DNA of 23,316 nt from Circinella minor (lineage: Eukaryota > Mucoromycota > Mucoromycetes > Mucorales > Lichtheimiaceae): positions 1 to 23,316 of the forward strand of contig JAEPRB010000424.1 in NCBI GenBank assembly GCA_016758965.1, written 5' to 3'. How positions within the stretch are numbered: the stretch's first letter is position 1; the number at the start of each line of letters is the position of its first letter. The notes beneath the pieces are model-generated. The model searched no databases and was not told the DNA's origin. It was given only the letters and a program-made list of their open reading frames with translations. Below, piece after piece: positions 11,548-20,380 of this stretch. The position numbers and the translations under genes were made by a program.

Positions 11548-11907
11548 ATGTCGTTATATTATGCCTATCTTCAGTCAAAAGTTTGTGGCGTTTCAATTCT
11601 CCTTTTTAAGAGGCGTCAGTTTATAGCGATTTTTCTCGTCATCGGTTTTTTTTATTTATGCATAGTTAAGATATTGATCATCAAATAGCTCCCTTTTGAA
11701 TCAAAAATTCATGATGTCAAGCCGCATATTCTTAAATTTGACAAGTACGCAGTTACCTTTTGATATCGATGCTAAAATATCTAGCAAACTACCCCTCATC
11801 AGTATACTCCATATATGGAACAATTATATTATCACTGTGACTTTAATGACGACACAGGTGTTTTTTTTGAAAAGCTCCAGATATTGGACGAGCTTAAAAT
11901 TTCTTAA
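11548..11907 (+). pseudogene. Coding relic with in-frame stops, family not identified
   Basis: One reading frame gives coding-like peptide for about 120 codons: it opens MSLYYAYLQSKVCGVSILLF, then KIHDVKPHILKFDKYAVTF, then TPHQYTPYMEQLYYHCDFND and GVFFEKLQILDELKIS. It is interrupted by TAG at 11686, TGA at 11761, TAA and TAG between 11773 and 11784, and TAA at 11905. Peptide character persists on both sides of each stop without a frame change, which argues for an old gene disabled by point mutations. From memory it resembles a multi-copy Mucoromycota protein family of unknown function; this could not be verified. No intron or terminal repeat was found around it. Confidence 0.4.
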
Positions 11908-13960
11908 AGTGTTAGATTATGAATTAAGTACAATCTTTCATCCATCTTTCATAAACCATGTGATCATTGGATGCTTACTTGTCATTTGAACCCCAAAAAC
12001 AGCCTTTTTCTTCATTATTTCATTCTTTCTTCACCTATCATAATTCCGGCCAAAACCAAAAAAACCCACCCCTCTTACCCCTTTTTAATGTGCGTTGACT
12101 TTATAAGTGTAAAATTATTAACTACGTATTTATTGATTTAATTGTTATTAAGGCTATTAGGCCATAATATATAAAATTAGAGGAAAGCTTACTCTTCTCG
12201 TAGATAAAAAAGAAAGTAAAGAAGAGAAAGATTAGGCGGGGAAGCGTCATCAAAGACACCCCAGCCGTTTCCCAAAAAACGCGGGCACATGATCTAACAA
12301 AATCAAAAAAAAAAATATTTTCCGTCGTATGTATGCATTGAGAAATGAGATCGATTTTAGTGCCAACTTTTTCTTTCAGTAACAAATTCAATATGAATTC
12401 AAATAAAAAGTATTGGAACGATGGAAAAATTAAAAAGTAAACGAATATGGTTATGTGTATCGAGTGGATGGGAGAGCATGTCTATTAGATGAAATAATAT
12501 AATCTATAAAATAGTGCATTACATTATATGTGTTCATCCGAGTACCTGTTTATATCTATCTAAGTATCGAACTGGAAAGATGTAAAAAATGTTTTAACAA
12601 TTTAAGATCAGTACGTACATATAAGACATGTCACAATTTTTATGTTAATGAGGCTCAATAATAATAATATCAATTCATCATATCTTCCATTACTTTGCTT
12701 AATATAAAATATTGGCGTATTAAAATAACCATACTATAATTATGTTTGAAAAGGAGAGCTGTAGCTCATGTAACATAATAATTGATATTTTTGATGCCTC
12801 ATTTTTTATTGCTATTATTCTTTCCTTAATAAAGTATATTAGGAGCAAAAGATAGAGGCATATATATTTTTTCGATTATTAAGTAGCGTATGACTTTTAT
12901 TTATTATTCAATTACGTAGTAGCTGTACGTATGGTCATTAACATTTAAAAATCACTAACTTTTAAAAACGTTGACAAGTTTATCACTTGTTTGATATTTA
13001 TTTATATCACGAGCATTTAGTACACTTTTACGACATTATATTCTATCATCTTTGGACTGATACGTAAATCATTTTCAATAGAAGTGATCAAAACTACGTA
13101 CGTAATGATCCTTTTTTTTTATTGATAACAAAACCATCCGTGAATTAAAACCAAAATAAAATAAAAATAATCGTTTTAATTCTACTAATACTTTTAACGA
13201 AATGTATATATTGTTACTATTAAAAAAAGTAACCAAAATTATAATATGCTTTTTGCCTATCCAGTGATACTCGTCTCGTTTATTTTCAATAAGTTATCGT
13301 TGAGATATAGTTATCTAGAAGATGTCGATGTAGTTTTTTTTGTTGTTGTCAAAAGTCCAATTCTGTTGTCATTATGATTTTTTAAAGACCCTAAGAATGA
13401 TATAAACATTGCATAAAACAAAGTTTTTTCAATCTCATGATTTGACTCATAATAAAAAGATATCAATAGGGTCGAATATAGTTTTCATCATTTTCTTTTC
13501 ACTCTCTCTCTTTTATAGTTATCATCATACACTGTATAGTACATATTGTATATCCTCATATTCTTTATCAGCTCAGCCAATAAGTCATAAAACATTCGGT
13601 CTATCGAATTTCTACTAATTCAATGACGAATTGTTTCTTTTTCCCATCCGGTCTTTCTTCTGGTACTACTAGTAGGCTATCCTGGCTTTTTCTCAAGATG
13701 TTTCTTCTGGTTAACAAGATTATCCTGAATAAGATCAGTGTTTTTCAGCTGCTATTTGGTTTCTTTTTAATGGTCAAGTGGGTTGTCAGTCTATATTTTC
13801 GTTACTGTCACTACTGGTTACAAGTGCCATTTATTATATTTTAAAAGATACATTGTTCAGAGTAAGTAATTATTATGATTCTTTTTTTTGGTAACGGATG
13901 ATGATAAAAATTATATGTCATATTCATATACAGAAGACTAACTTTGAATATTTCTTTTTT
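11908..13960. other. Intergenic region without a supported gene
   Basis: About 2 kb of A+T-rich DNA. Several ORFs of 60-90 codons exist on both strands but lack domains, splice-consistent continuation or ATG starts, so none is called. The minus-strand frames around 13700-13620 (SLLVVPEERPDGKKKQF) look faintly coding and could be a transposon remnant. TACGTA words cluster at 12123, 12614, 12914, 12927, 13061 and 13096-13103. Confidence 0.4.
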
Positions 13961-13969
13961 TTCTCTGAT

Positions 13970-14230
13970 TCATCGGGGTTGGGTCCTTTGGACCTGCTCC
14001 ATTTTTTTTTATACTAGATCCTTAGAAAGACAACGCTCGATAACCAAGAGCATTTATGTTGCTTCTTTCTGGATATAAAAATTTGTGAGCATGTTGTCAG
14101 AAGCTTTGGCTGACGACCTCATGCGTTGTGGGAAGCACCGCCTCCGGGCGCAGGCATAGGGACCAGTTACTTCTGTCCTTCGGGACTTCTGTACACTGGA
14201 GTAGCCTTACGCTTAAAAACGTGTAAGCTA
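13970..14230. ncRNA. GC-rich island with multiple stem-loops, candidate structured RNA
   Basis: This stretch is visibly richer in G+C than its surroundings and folds locally into five hairpins. GGTCC-TTT-GGACC is at 13982-13994. GTCAG with a 9-nt loop and CTGAC is at 14096-14114. CGCC-TCCG-GGCG is at 14139-14150 and GTCC-TTCG-GGAC at 14175-14186. AGCCTTACGC with an 8-nt loop and GTGTAAGCT is at 14203-14229. The third and fourth have UNCG tetraloops, the hallmark of selected RNA stems. UNCG loops read as such only on the plus strand, favouring plus-strand transcription. It matches no rRNA, tRNA, 5S, U3, SRP or RNase P/MRP signature that I can recognise. It could instead be the untranslated part of a transposon. 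Confidence 0.35.
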
Positions 14231-15024
14231 ATTTCTTATTTTCTTCGGTTTTTGGGAGAAAAAAAAATTAAAAGATTTCAGTAATTAACCCGCGCGCTTT
14301 TTTTGAAACTCCTGGGTAGCACTCGTCAAAGTACAAGATTGAATAATACAACATATTGCGTTACATATAAGAAAATTTATAATGTAAAAGAATCCCAATA
14401 CATAATCAAATTTTCACCGCCACATCAACCTAATCAGATTGATATGAAAGTACCAACAAAAGAAAAAAAAGCATTTATCTTACCTACGTAGCCATGGAAA
14501 TCTCAAGAAATTTAGCAATAAATGCATGTTTATGAAGAAAACATTAAAAAATATATCAATCAACTTCAAAAATTTTGGGCAAATTAAAATTTGCTACAAC
14601 ACAAACCCAAATCAACCCATCTTGATCTCAATGAAACGAATCCTTAATAATCTTAAAAGTTATTATCATATCTATATCTTAATGCTACGTCTGAGATCTC
14701 TTTTGTTTTTTTGTCTACTCAACTCTCTTTTTTGTTTCTCTTTCTGGGTTCTGAGCACTCTATCTCACGCCCCAATTATTTGTCACATAACTACAAATAC
14801 TGTAAAAAATCATTTGGCTTGTAGCAAACTACATCATTTTACCAGTATTATCTTGTCCGATACATTTTATATTATCATATCTACTAAAATGGAAAATAAT
14901 TTTTTGGATAGCACAATATTCACAGCTTATAGCGTGGTATATTTATTGTTTATGAAAAAAAAAAAAAAAACTTTTCTTGCATTCAGATCTAACCAGTCTT
15001 GTTTAGTTATCCATAATTTATTTT
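14231..15024. other. Region without a supported gene
   Basis: Plus-strand frames at 14303-14491 and 14526-15026 are open but composition-driven. The first begins with TTG rather than ATG, and no domain is seen. The stretch QSTRLNNTTYCVTYKK to FILPT has a coding look and might be a relic of the same transposon clutter that fills the next 5 kb. Confidence 0.35.
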
Positions 15025-15267
15025 GATTTTTGGATACAATTATTTCTACTATTATCAAATTTTTGTAATAAAGCATTATCTTCAATTAATTTTTCAGTGT
15101 CAAAAATAAACACATCATTGGATTGGGCAAAAGTATCAACTGCGATCTTTTTTAACGAAGGGTTTGCCTCAACCAAGTCGATGATGTCTTCACTTCTTGT
15201 TGTTATGCCAGCAAAGTCATGGTAACCCAAGCAAATATCATGATCAACAGATTGATTATAAGCAAGT

Positions 15268-15349
15268 CTAGGGGGTTTCAAAAAGTTTAAACTGCAATTT
15301 CGCAGATTTCACGAAATCTGCGAAAAAAAATCTTTTTGAAACCCCCTAG
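15268..15349. mobile_element. 82-bp nested palindromic element (MITE-like)
   Basis: The ends are perfect 18-bp inverted repeats, CTAGGGGGTTTCAAAAAG (15268-15285) and its complement (15332-15349). Inside lies a second perfect inverted repeat of 13 bp, TTTCGCAGATTTC (15298-15310) with its complement (15313-15325), separated by 2 bp. It interrupts the recombinase-like copy A between codons equivalent to D-L and L-A of copy B, which has no such insert, so copy B serves as the empty site. The target duplication is too short to fix (1-3 bp). No coding capacity is present. It is probably a short non-autonomous snap-back DNA transposon. Confidence 0.7.
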
Positions 15350-15429
15350 TAAATCTTGCGTGTTACCATCAACACCTAGCTCCTCAATAACTTGTGGATT
15401 ATCTTGTAAATTTACGAGATGTTAATAGT

Positions 15430-15522
15430 GAGGAGGCTCACCACATACCAGTGTTGGCTTTGAATCCCTCGCAGCTTCATGCTGACAGCGCTAGGAACGC
15501 AATTTCATTTATGCGAGGAGGC
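15430..15522. mobile_element. 77-bp insertion flanked by perfect 8-bp direct repeats
   Basis: GAGGAGGC occurs at 15430-15437 and again at 15515-15522, enclosing 77 bp (15438-15514). Copy B has this octamer once (GCCTCCTC near 19335) in uninterrupted sequence, so this is a filled site with an 8-bp target duplication, as expected for hAT or P-type insertions. The insert has no clear terminal inverted repeats. It contains CAGTGTTGG at 15449-15457, the same word as the terminus of the larger element at 19653-20372. It is too small to encode anything. Confidence 0.65.
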
Positions 15523-16270
15523 CCCACGGAGAAACAAAAACTTTAGTTGCGAAAGATCGCTCTTCTAAATTTGACACCATACATCTGAACAGCCTAATTC
15601 TGCTAGTAACATCTTCATCTGTTGGTGACTTTCTGGCATAACCGATGATTTCATACCCATTTTTTTTAATGTTTCTTGGTACTTCGGCAAGTAACTATAG
15701 ATGGAATTAAGAAGATCATCTATAATTAAATACGTTAGAGACCGTGATATCATTTTGAATGTGTTTGTATATTGACTTACCATAAAAAATATCTTTCATG
15801 ATATACATTTTTCTGCTAATGTGTGTTCGATTCTTTTTCTTTGCAAGTAAAAAATCAAGTTTTTGATTACGACACCAGCTTGCAAATGAATGACTTGATT
15901 TTTCGCGGAAAATAGTAGTATAATTGTTGATTATTTCATAAATATCTTCGGTAGAAATAGTTCTCTTGTCATAAATAGCTTGGTTGTTTGACACCGAGAA
16001 GTTTCTAAGGGTCTACCCTTGATCAAGCTAAAAAGGAACTTCCTAAGAACAAAATTATCATACCTTGAGATAAAATTTTTACGATAGATTCTTCAGATGA
16101 CATACCAGAAATAACCTATCATAATAAACAATTCATATAAATAGACCAACTCGTACATACGTAGAATAATAATCTTTATCTTATTTTTTAAGAATATCGA
16201 ATTACATTTTCATTCTATCGTACACCTCATTTTTTTTCCTTTGAATTCACTTACCAATTCTTTTTAAAAC

Positions 16271-17395
16271 ATGTCCTTACCCAATGGTCAAGACAACACC
16301 AACAACAACATCGCTGCCCAAGAAAACCGTCGAGTTGATGGTGAAGGTGATGTAAATATGGAAATGGGTCGTTTGTCAATTACAGAACAAAATGGTAATC
16401 AAGAGCACTAAACCTCATTAAAGAACTATCTCCACCTCAAACAACAAGTCAACGAAGCCGATATCAAGTATTAATAGGCTATAGAAAATCAAGAGATCCT
16501 TGAAGAACAAAATAAACTATTAGATTTGTTAATGTCGGCGCAAGCTAATGCAAACAAATATCGTGACATATGCCGACAACAATTCCCCTCAAGACAAGAG
16601 TTTATGACAAAACAAGAGATAGACAATCAGTCGGAAAGTCATTACGTACCCAAGGATTTTCCAGTGCTGCAAATTTGTTGGATCAGATAAATGGCATCCT
16701 GGCAAAATCGTCCATATGTCAACAGAAACGTTTTTACGTGCCTCTGAGAAGGAAATCCGCGCTGCAAACCTGAAAGTTCAAGACAATTGGTCCCATTGCC
16801 CCCAAAGAGTTTCAATGACGCGTAGAACATTTGGCTTAATGCTGTGTTGCAAGAATTTCAAGGTAGTACGTGGGATGAAATTCGTGTCAAGATTATGGAA
16901 CAGTTTGATAAGCCAGAACAAAGATTGAAGAGTATGAAAGCGGTGTTGCATATGCGCCAACGTCATGGAGAGAAAGTCAAAACGTACGCAAAAACGTTTC
17001 ACCAACGGTGTATCGAATCCGGGCTCGACAAGTACCCAAAAGTAAAGGTTGTGGCTCTATTGTCGTCGTTGGAAAAGAAGAATGATGTATATGGCTTGGT
17101 GGTGACAAAATTCAGTTCTGACATATGGAAGCAATCGATGAATGACATGGTGAACTATGTTGCGGGTTTACAACTGGATTCTACAGAGAATGAAAAGAGG
17201 TCAAGAGAGGATGATGCTGGTACCACACACCCAAACTGAAGATCACGTTTGTCAGTCCATGGTGGCACTTCATTGTCACGTCACAACCTGGCCAGCCAAC
17301 GTCCACGCCAACCAATGTATAGTCCTAATACCTGTATATACTGCCACCAGGAGAGAAAGCCAGGTCACACATGTGAGGCTTACAGAAGAGCTAAG
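16271..17395 (+). pseudogene. Retrotransposon gag remnant with zinc knuckle
   Basis: A single reading frame starting at 16271 carries the whole gag. It has a coiled, Gln/Glu-rich N-terminal part and then the Retrotrans_gag-like core (about 16844-17190) with W-D-E-I-R-V-K-I-M-E-Q-F and G-E-K-V-K-T-Y-A-K-T-F. A zinc knuckle of the C-x2-C-x7-H-x-C type follows (CIYCHQERKPGHTC, about 17327-17368). Stops interrupt it at 16409, 16472, 16475, 16688, 16745, 16823 and 17237, yet the frame never shifts. Each stop can be read as a Gln or Arg codon hit by C-to-T (CAA, CAG or CGA). Confidence 0.8.
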
Positions 17396-18440
17396 GGCTT
17401 ATCGGTGACAACACCAGCTGCAAGAAGCAGCAATAGAACGAGTCGAGAGGCTCATGTTCAACAAGAAGTTGACACCACAACTGATGATGGTCTTTCTTGT
17501 AAGTTGACAAATAAAGAACAGAGAAAAAATATAAAAGAGAAACCAGATAATAAAAAGAAAACAGACATTAAGCAAGAGGACGAAACACTTATATCTATAA
17601 CTGTAGAGAAACGACGCGTGTTTTCTTTGTTAGATGGGGGAGCAACGTTTTCAGCTATAGATAGATATTTTTGTAATAAAGAAAATATTAAAGTGTTACC
17701 TGTCCATGATTATATTTGTTTAGCTAGTTCTGATAAAAAGAGTGAACGAATTGGTATTACAGAACCATTAGAAGTATGGCATAATGGTCATTGTGTTAAA
17801 CATTCATTTGAAGTTATGAATATTACAAAAGGTCATCCAATGAGCATTGAAAAGAATTTGTTTAATAGTTTTGGGAATCGGTTATACTGGTTTAGCTTCA
17901 ACTTGGAAAGATTCAGAAGAAAAAAGAAAAAATTCAAAAAGGGATAAATGACGCATTAATTCCCAATAATGCTCCAGCTGGTACCGAATTTGAACAACTC
18001 ACATTTAAGGCATATATTCAAACCAGTTTAAAAAAAATCGCGCAATAGATAAAACTTCTTTTTGCCCTTTACCAGAAGCTGTTATTTCATTACCAACACC
18101 AACCGATGTAGTTTGTCATCGTCGACAATATAAAATTCCATATAAAGCACAAGATGCAGTAGAAGACAAAATAAAGAAATGGCTTGATAATGGAACAATT
18201 GTAGAGATTCCTGCTAATGAAGACCATCACTGGAACTTTCCGTTAACAACTACTATGAAAAAGAACCAAAAGACACGTACTTGCCTTGATGTTAGACTAA
18301 TCAACCAATATTTAAAGAATGACATGTACAAAATTCCACTTTTGTCAAAAATAGTTGACTCGCTTACAGATGCACGGGTTTAATACAATCCTAGATTTAG
18401 CCAGTGCATTCAACAGATTTCCAGTAAAGAAAAGCGATCA
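17396..18440 (+). pseudogene. Retrotransposon pol remnant: protease and N-terminal reverse transcriptase
   Basis: The protease site reads L-L-D-G-G-A-T-F-S (about 17630-17656), with Gly where aspartic proteases of this class have Ser or Thr after the catalytic Asp. RT conserved blocks follow: Q-Y-K-I-P-Y, I-K-K-W-L-D-N-G-T-I, K-T-R-T-C-L-D-V-R-L-I-N-Q-Y-L, Y-K-I-P-L-L-S-K-I and T-I-L-D-L-A-S-A-F-N-R. The catalytic Y-x-D-D box is absent because the element is truncated before it. Frame changes occur near 17875, in the A-rich stretch near 17925, in the A8 run near 18030-18037 and near 18368. Confidence 0.8.
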
Positions 18441-18484
18441 GCTGGCTGGAGACAGTCCAGGACACATTATCCCAGCTCATTTTC

Positions 18485-18540
18485 ATACATCTCTCATCAA
18501 TCTCTCATCCATCTTCCATGCATCTTCCATCCATCTCCAT
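18485..18540. repeat. Imperfect CATCTYYC tandem repeat
   Basis: CATCTCTC, ATCTCTCATC, CATCTTCC and similar units repeat about seven times directly after the truncation point of the retrotransposon. It may mark the breakpoint of the rearrangement that removed the 3' half of the element. Confidence 0.6.
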
Positions 18541-18562
18541 TTTTTATTATTCATATTCAAAA

Positions 18563-19652
18563 ATGCTTACAAAGAATCAAGTCATTTGTGCGTTCTTCTT
18601 TGTTGATTTTACTGAAAAAAAATCCAAGAATTTGAAGACTGTGGAATATGCTGGAATGTTGGGGAGCAAGAACCCATTTTAGTCATGAAAAAAGAAAGAA
18701 TAAAGGGTGATCCATTGAGTTACAAACTATACCTGGATGAAACTCCTAAGGAAGAAAGCGCAGAGAAGAGAAAAAGGGTAGAACTAGTAACTAAGGCACA
18801 AGTGAAGAAATTCATGAACGAAGTCTTTTGTTCCTCTGAGCCAAACAACCAAGCCATTTATGATAAGAAAACTGTTTCTACCGAAGATATTTATGAAATA
18901 ATCAACGACTATACTACTGTTTTCCGTGAAAAATCAAGACATTCATTTGCAAGTTGGTGTCGCAATCAAAAACTGGATTTTTTACTTGCAAAGAAAAAAA
19001 AACTCAAAGAATCACCAGAGAGTTATATATTTTGAAAGAGATTTATTATGGTAAGTCAAGATACGGGTACAGAATTAAAATAGTTTCAATTAAAATAGTT
19101 TCTAACGTATCTAATTATAGACGACCTTGCGGATTCCATATGCACTTACTTGCCGAAGTACCAAGAATCATTGAGAAACTTAAAAATTGATGGATATGAA
19201 ATTATTGGTTATGCTAGAAAATCACCAACAGGTGAAAATGTTACTAGTAAAACAAGACTTCTGAAATCCATGGTATCAAATTTGAAAGAACGCTCTCTTG
19301 CAACCAAAATATTCGTTTCACCGTGTAGCTGGGCCTCCTCTCCACTTGTATCCCGTGATTTACAAGACATTTCACAAGTTATTATGGACGATTTAAGTGT
19401 TGATGGTAACACCCAAGACTTACTTGCTTATATTCATTCTGTTGATCATAATATTTGCTTGGTTACCATTGACTTTGGTGGCATAACAAGAAGAAGCGAA
19501 GACATCATCGACTTGGTTGAGGCAAACCCTTCGTTAAAAAAGATCGCAGTTGATACTTTTGCCCAATCCAATGATGTGTTTATTTTTGACACTGAAAAAT
19601 TAATTGAAGATAATGCTTTATTACAAAAATTTGATAATAGTAGAAATTATTG
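18563..19652 (+). pseudogene. Serine-recombinase-like gene, better preserved copy (copy B)
   Basis: A likely start is the ATG at 18563 (MLTKNQVICAFFFVDFTE). The frame changes at an A8 run (18615-18622), continuing through CGICWNVGEQ, GDPLSYKLYLDETP and STEDIYEIINDYTTVF. It changes again at an A9 run (18994-19002). An intron follows (19051-19120, GTAAGT...TAG, 70 nt). Exon 2 contains G-Y-E-I-I-G-Y-A-R-K-S-P-T, then R-L-L-K-S-M-V-S-N-L-K-E-R-S-L, then L-V-T-I-D-F-G-G-I-T-R-R-S-E-D-I-I. The first matches the resolvase signature G-Y-A-R-x-S, whose Ser is the nucleophile. The last resembles the D-R-L-x-R helix segment. I infer a diverged serine recombinase. An N-terminal C-x2-C may bind metal. Exon 2 is cut at 19652 by the element at 19653-20372. 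Both frameshifts lie in homopolymers, so sequencing error is possible. Confidence 0.6.
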
Positions 19653-20372
19653 CAGTTTTGGCAGTTTCCGACTTTCCGACCTGGCGGAACCCCCCCCCCC
19701 TTTCCGCCAGGCGGAAACTATGGTTTATAGACAGTCGGAAACTGGCGGAAATATATAATATTATAGAGTTGGCATCAGTAAAAACATAAATATGGTATAC
19801 ATCATATTAAATAAAAGTAATTTGATCTATTTATATTTTTGAATGCATTATATCTGTTACTATTATTATTTTTTGTGATGACATTATAATATATGGTCCA
19901 CAACAGGATAACTATGGAAATATATAGTATAATAGCACAGAAATGACAATAATGATTTTTTTAAAAAACACTTGTTTTTCCATTGGTATATTATTAGATG
20001 CTGCGCAAGCAAATAATAGCTTCAACATAAATATTGTTCAGTATATATTGGCTTCACAGGTTAAAGCCCGACATCGACTGTCAATGGGCCACAAGAGCTA
20101 AATTTATCAGTTGCATGATCTATTTACAGAGCAGTAGTACTTTTATGTAGACAAACCTAGACTTTAGAAATATAAACAATGAGACTCACTCAGAAAAAGT
20201 AAAATAGACATTAGAATATCTTTTTTCATAACTTAAGTATAAATATATACTCTCTCTCAATCTCTCTTTTTTATTATTATTTTAATAAAACTTTTCATTT
20301 CATAATTCCATAAACATATTGATTGGGTGAAAAAGGTTTCCGCCTTTTCCGCCAGTCGGAAACCCAACACTG
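19653..20372. mobile_element. 720-bp hAT-like non-autonomous DNA transposon
   Basis: The left end is CAGTTTTGGCAGTTTCCGAC (19653-19672). The right end, read inward, is CAGTGTTGGGTTTCCGAC (20372-20355), an imperfect terminal inverted repeat starting with the hAT-like CAGTG. Flanks AATTATTG (19645-19652) and AATTATAA (20373-20380) agree at 6 of 8 positions, consistent with an aged 8-bp target duplication. The left boundary falls exactly where the recombinase-like copy B stops matching copy A. Subterminal regions hold about ten copies of TTTCCG[AC]C in both orientations, including overlapping hairpins around a C11 run (19690-19700). The centre (19760-20330) is A+T-rich and non-coding. Confidence 0.6.
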
Positions 20373-20380
20373 AATTATAA

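Larger units (their letters stand above)
15025..16102 (-). pseudogene. Serine-recombinase-like gene, inverted broken copy (copy A)
   Basis: Homologous to copy B at 18563-19652 but in opposite orientation. Shared blocks are the exon-1 end (STEDIYEIINNYTTIF, HSFASWCRNQKLDFLLAKKK), an intron at the identical place (15780-15720, GTAAGT...TAG, 61 nt) and exon 2. Exon 2 contains the G-Y-A-R-K-S-P-T-D-E motif in a shifted frame. After the two insertions it continues with the D-F-A-G-I-T-T-R-S-E-D-I-I segment and a tail ending at a stop near 15025. Damage includes a frameshift at an A8 run (T8 at 15660-15667 on the plus strand), a 77-bp insertion at 15438-15514 and an 82-bp palindrome at 15268-15349. 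Upstream, an ATG at 16102 opens MSSEESIVKILSQ, but homology to copy B is lost above about 15990, so the true 5' end is uncertain. Clearly non-functional as it stands. Confidence 0.65.
16271..18440 (+). mobile_element. Decayed Ty3/gypsy retrotransposon (gag and 5' part of pol)
   Basis: Order gag, zinc knuckle, protease, reverse transcriptase identifies a Metaviridae-type (Ty3/gypsy) element. It begins with an ATG at 16271 and stops abruptly inside the RT palm after LDLASAFNRFPVKKSDQ. RNase H, integrase and both LTRs are missing. Sequence beyond 18440 is unrelated and includes a CATCTYYC-type repeat at 18485-18540. It is inactive: seven in-frame stops in gag, several frameshifts in pol and a 3' truncation. 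Confidence 0.85.

Noticed and set aside
14109..14136. Hammerhead-like CTGACGA followed by GGGAAGC in the structured island
   Set aside because: The intervening bases do not form a proper stem II, and the GAAA core and cleavage triplet are missing.
16570..17408. Alternative open frames overlapping gag on both strands
   Set aside because: They are shadows; the gag, zinc knuckle and protease all lie in the frame set by the ATG at 16271.
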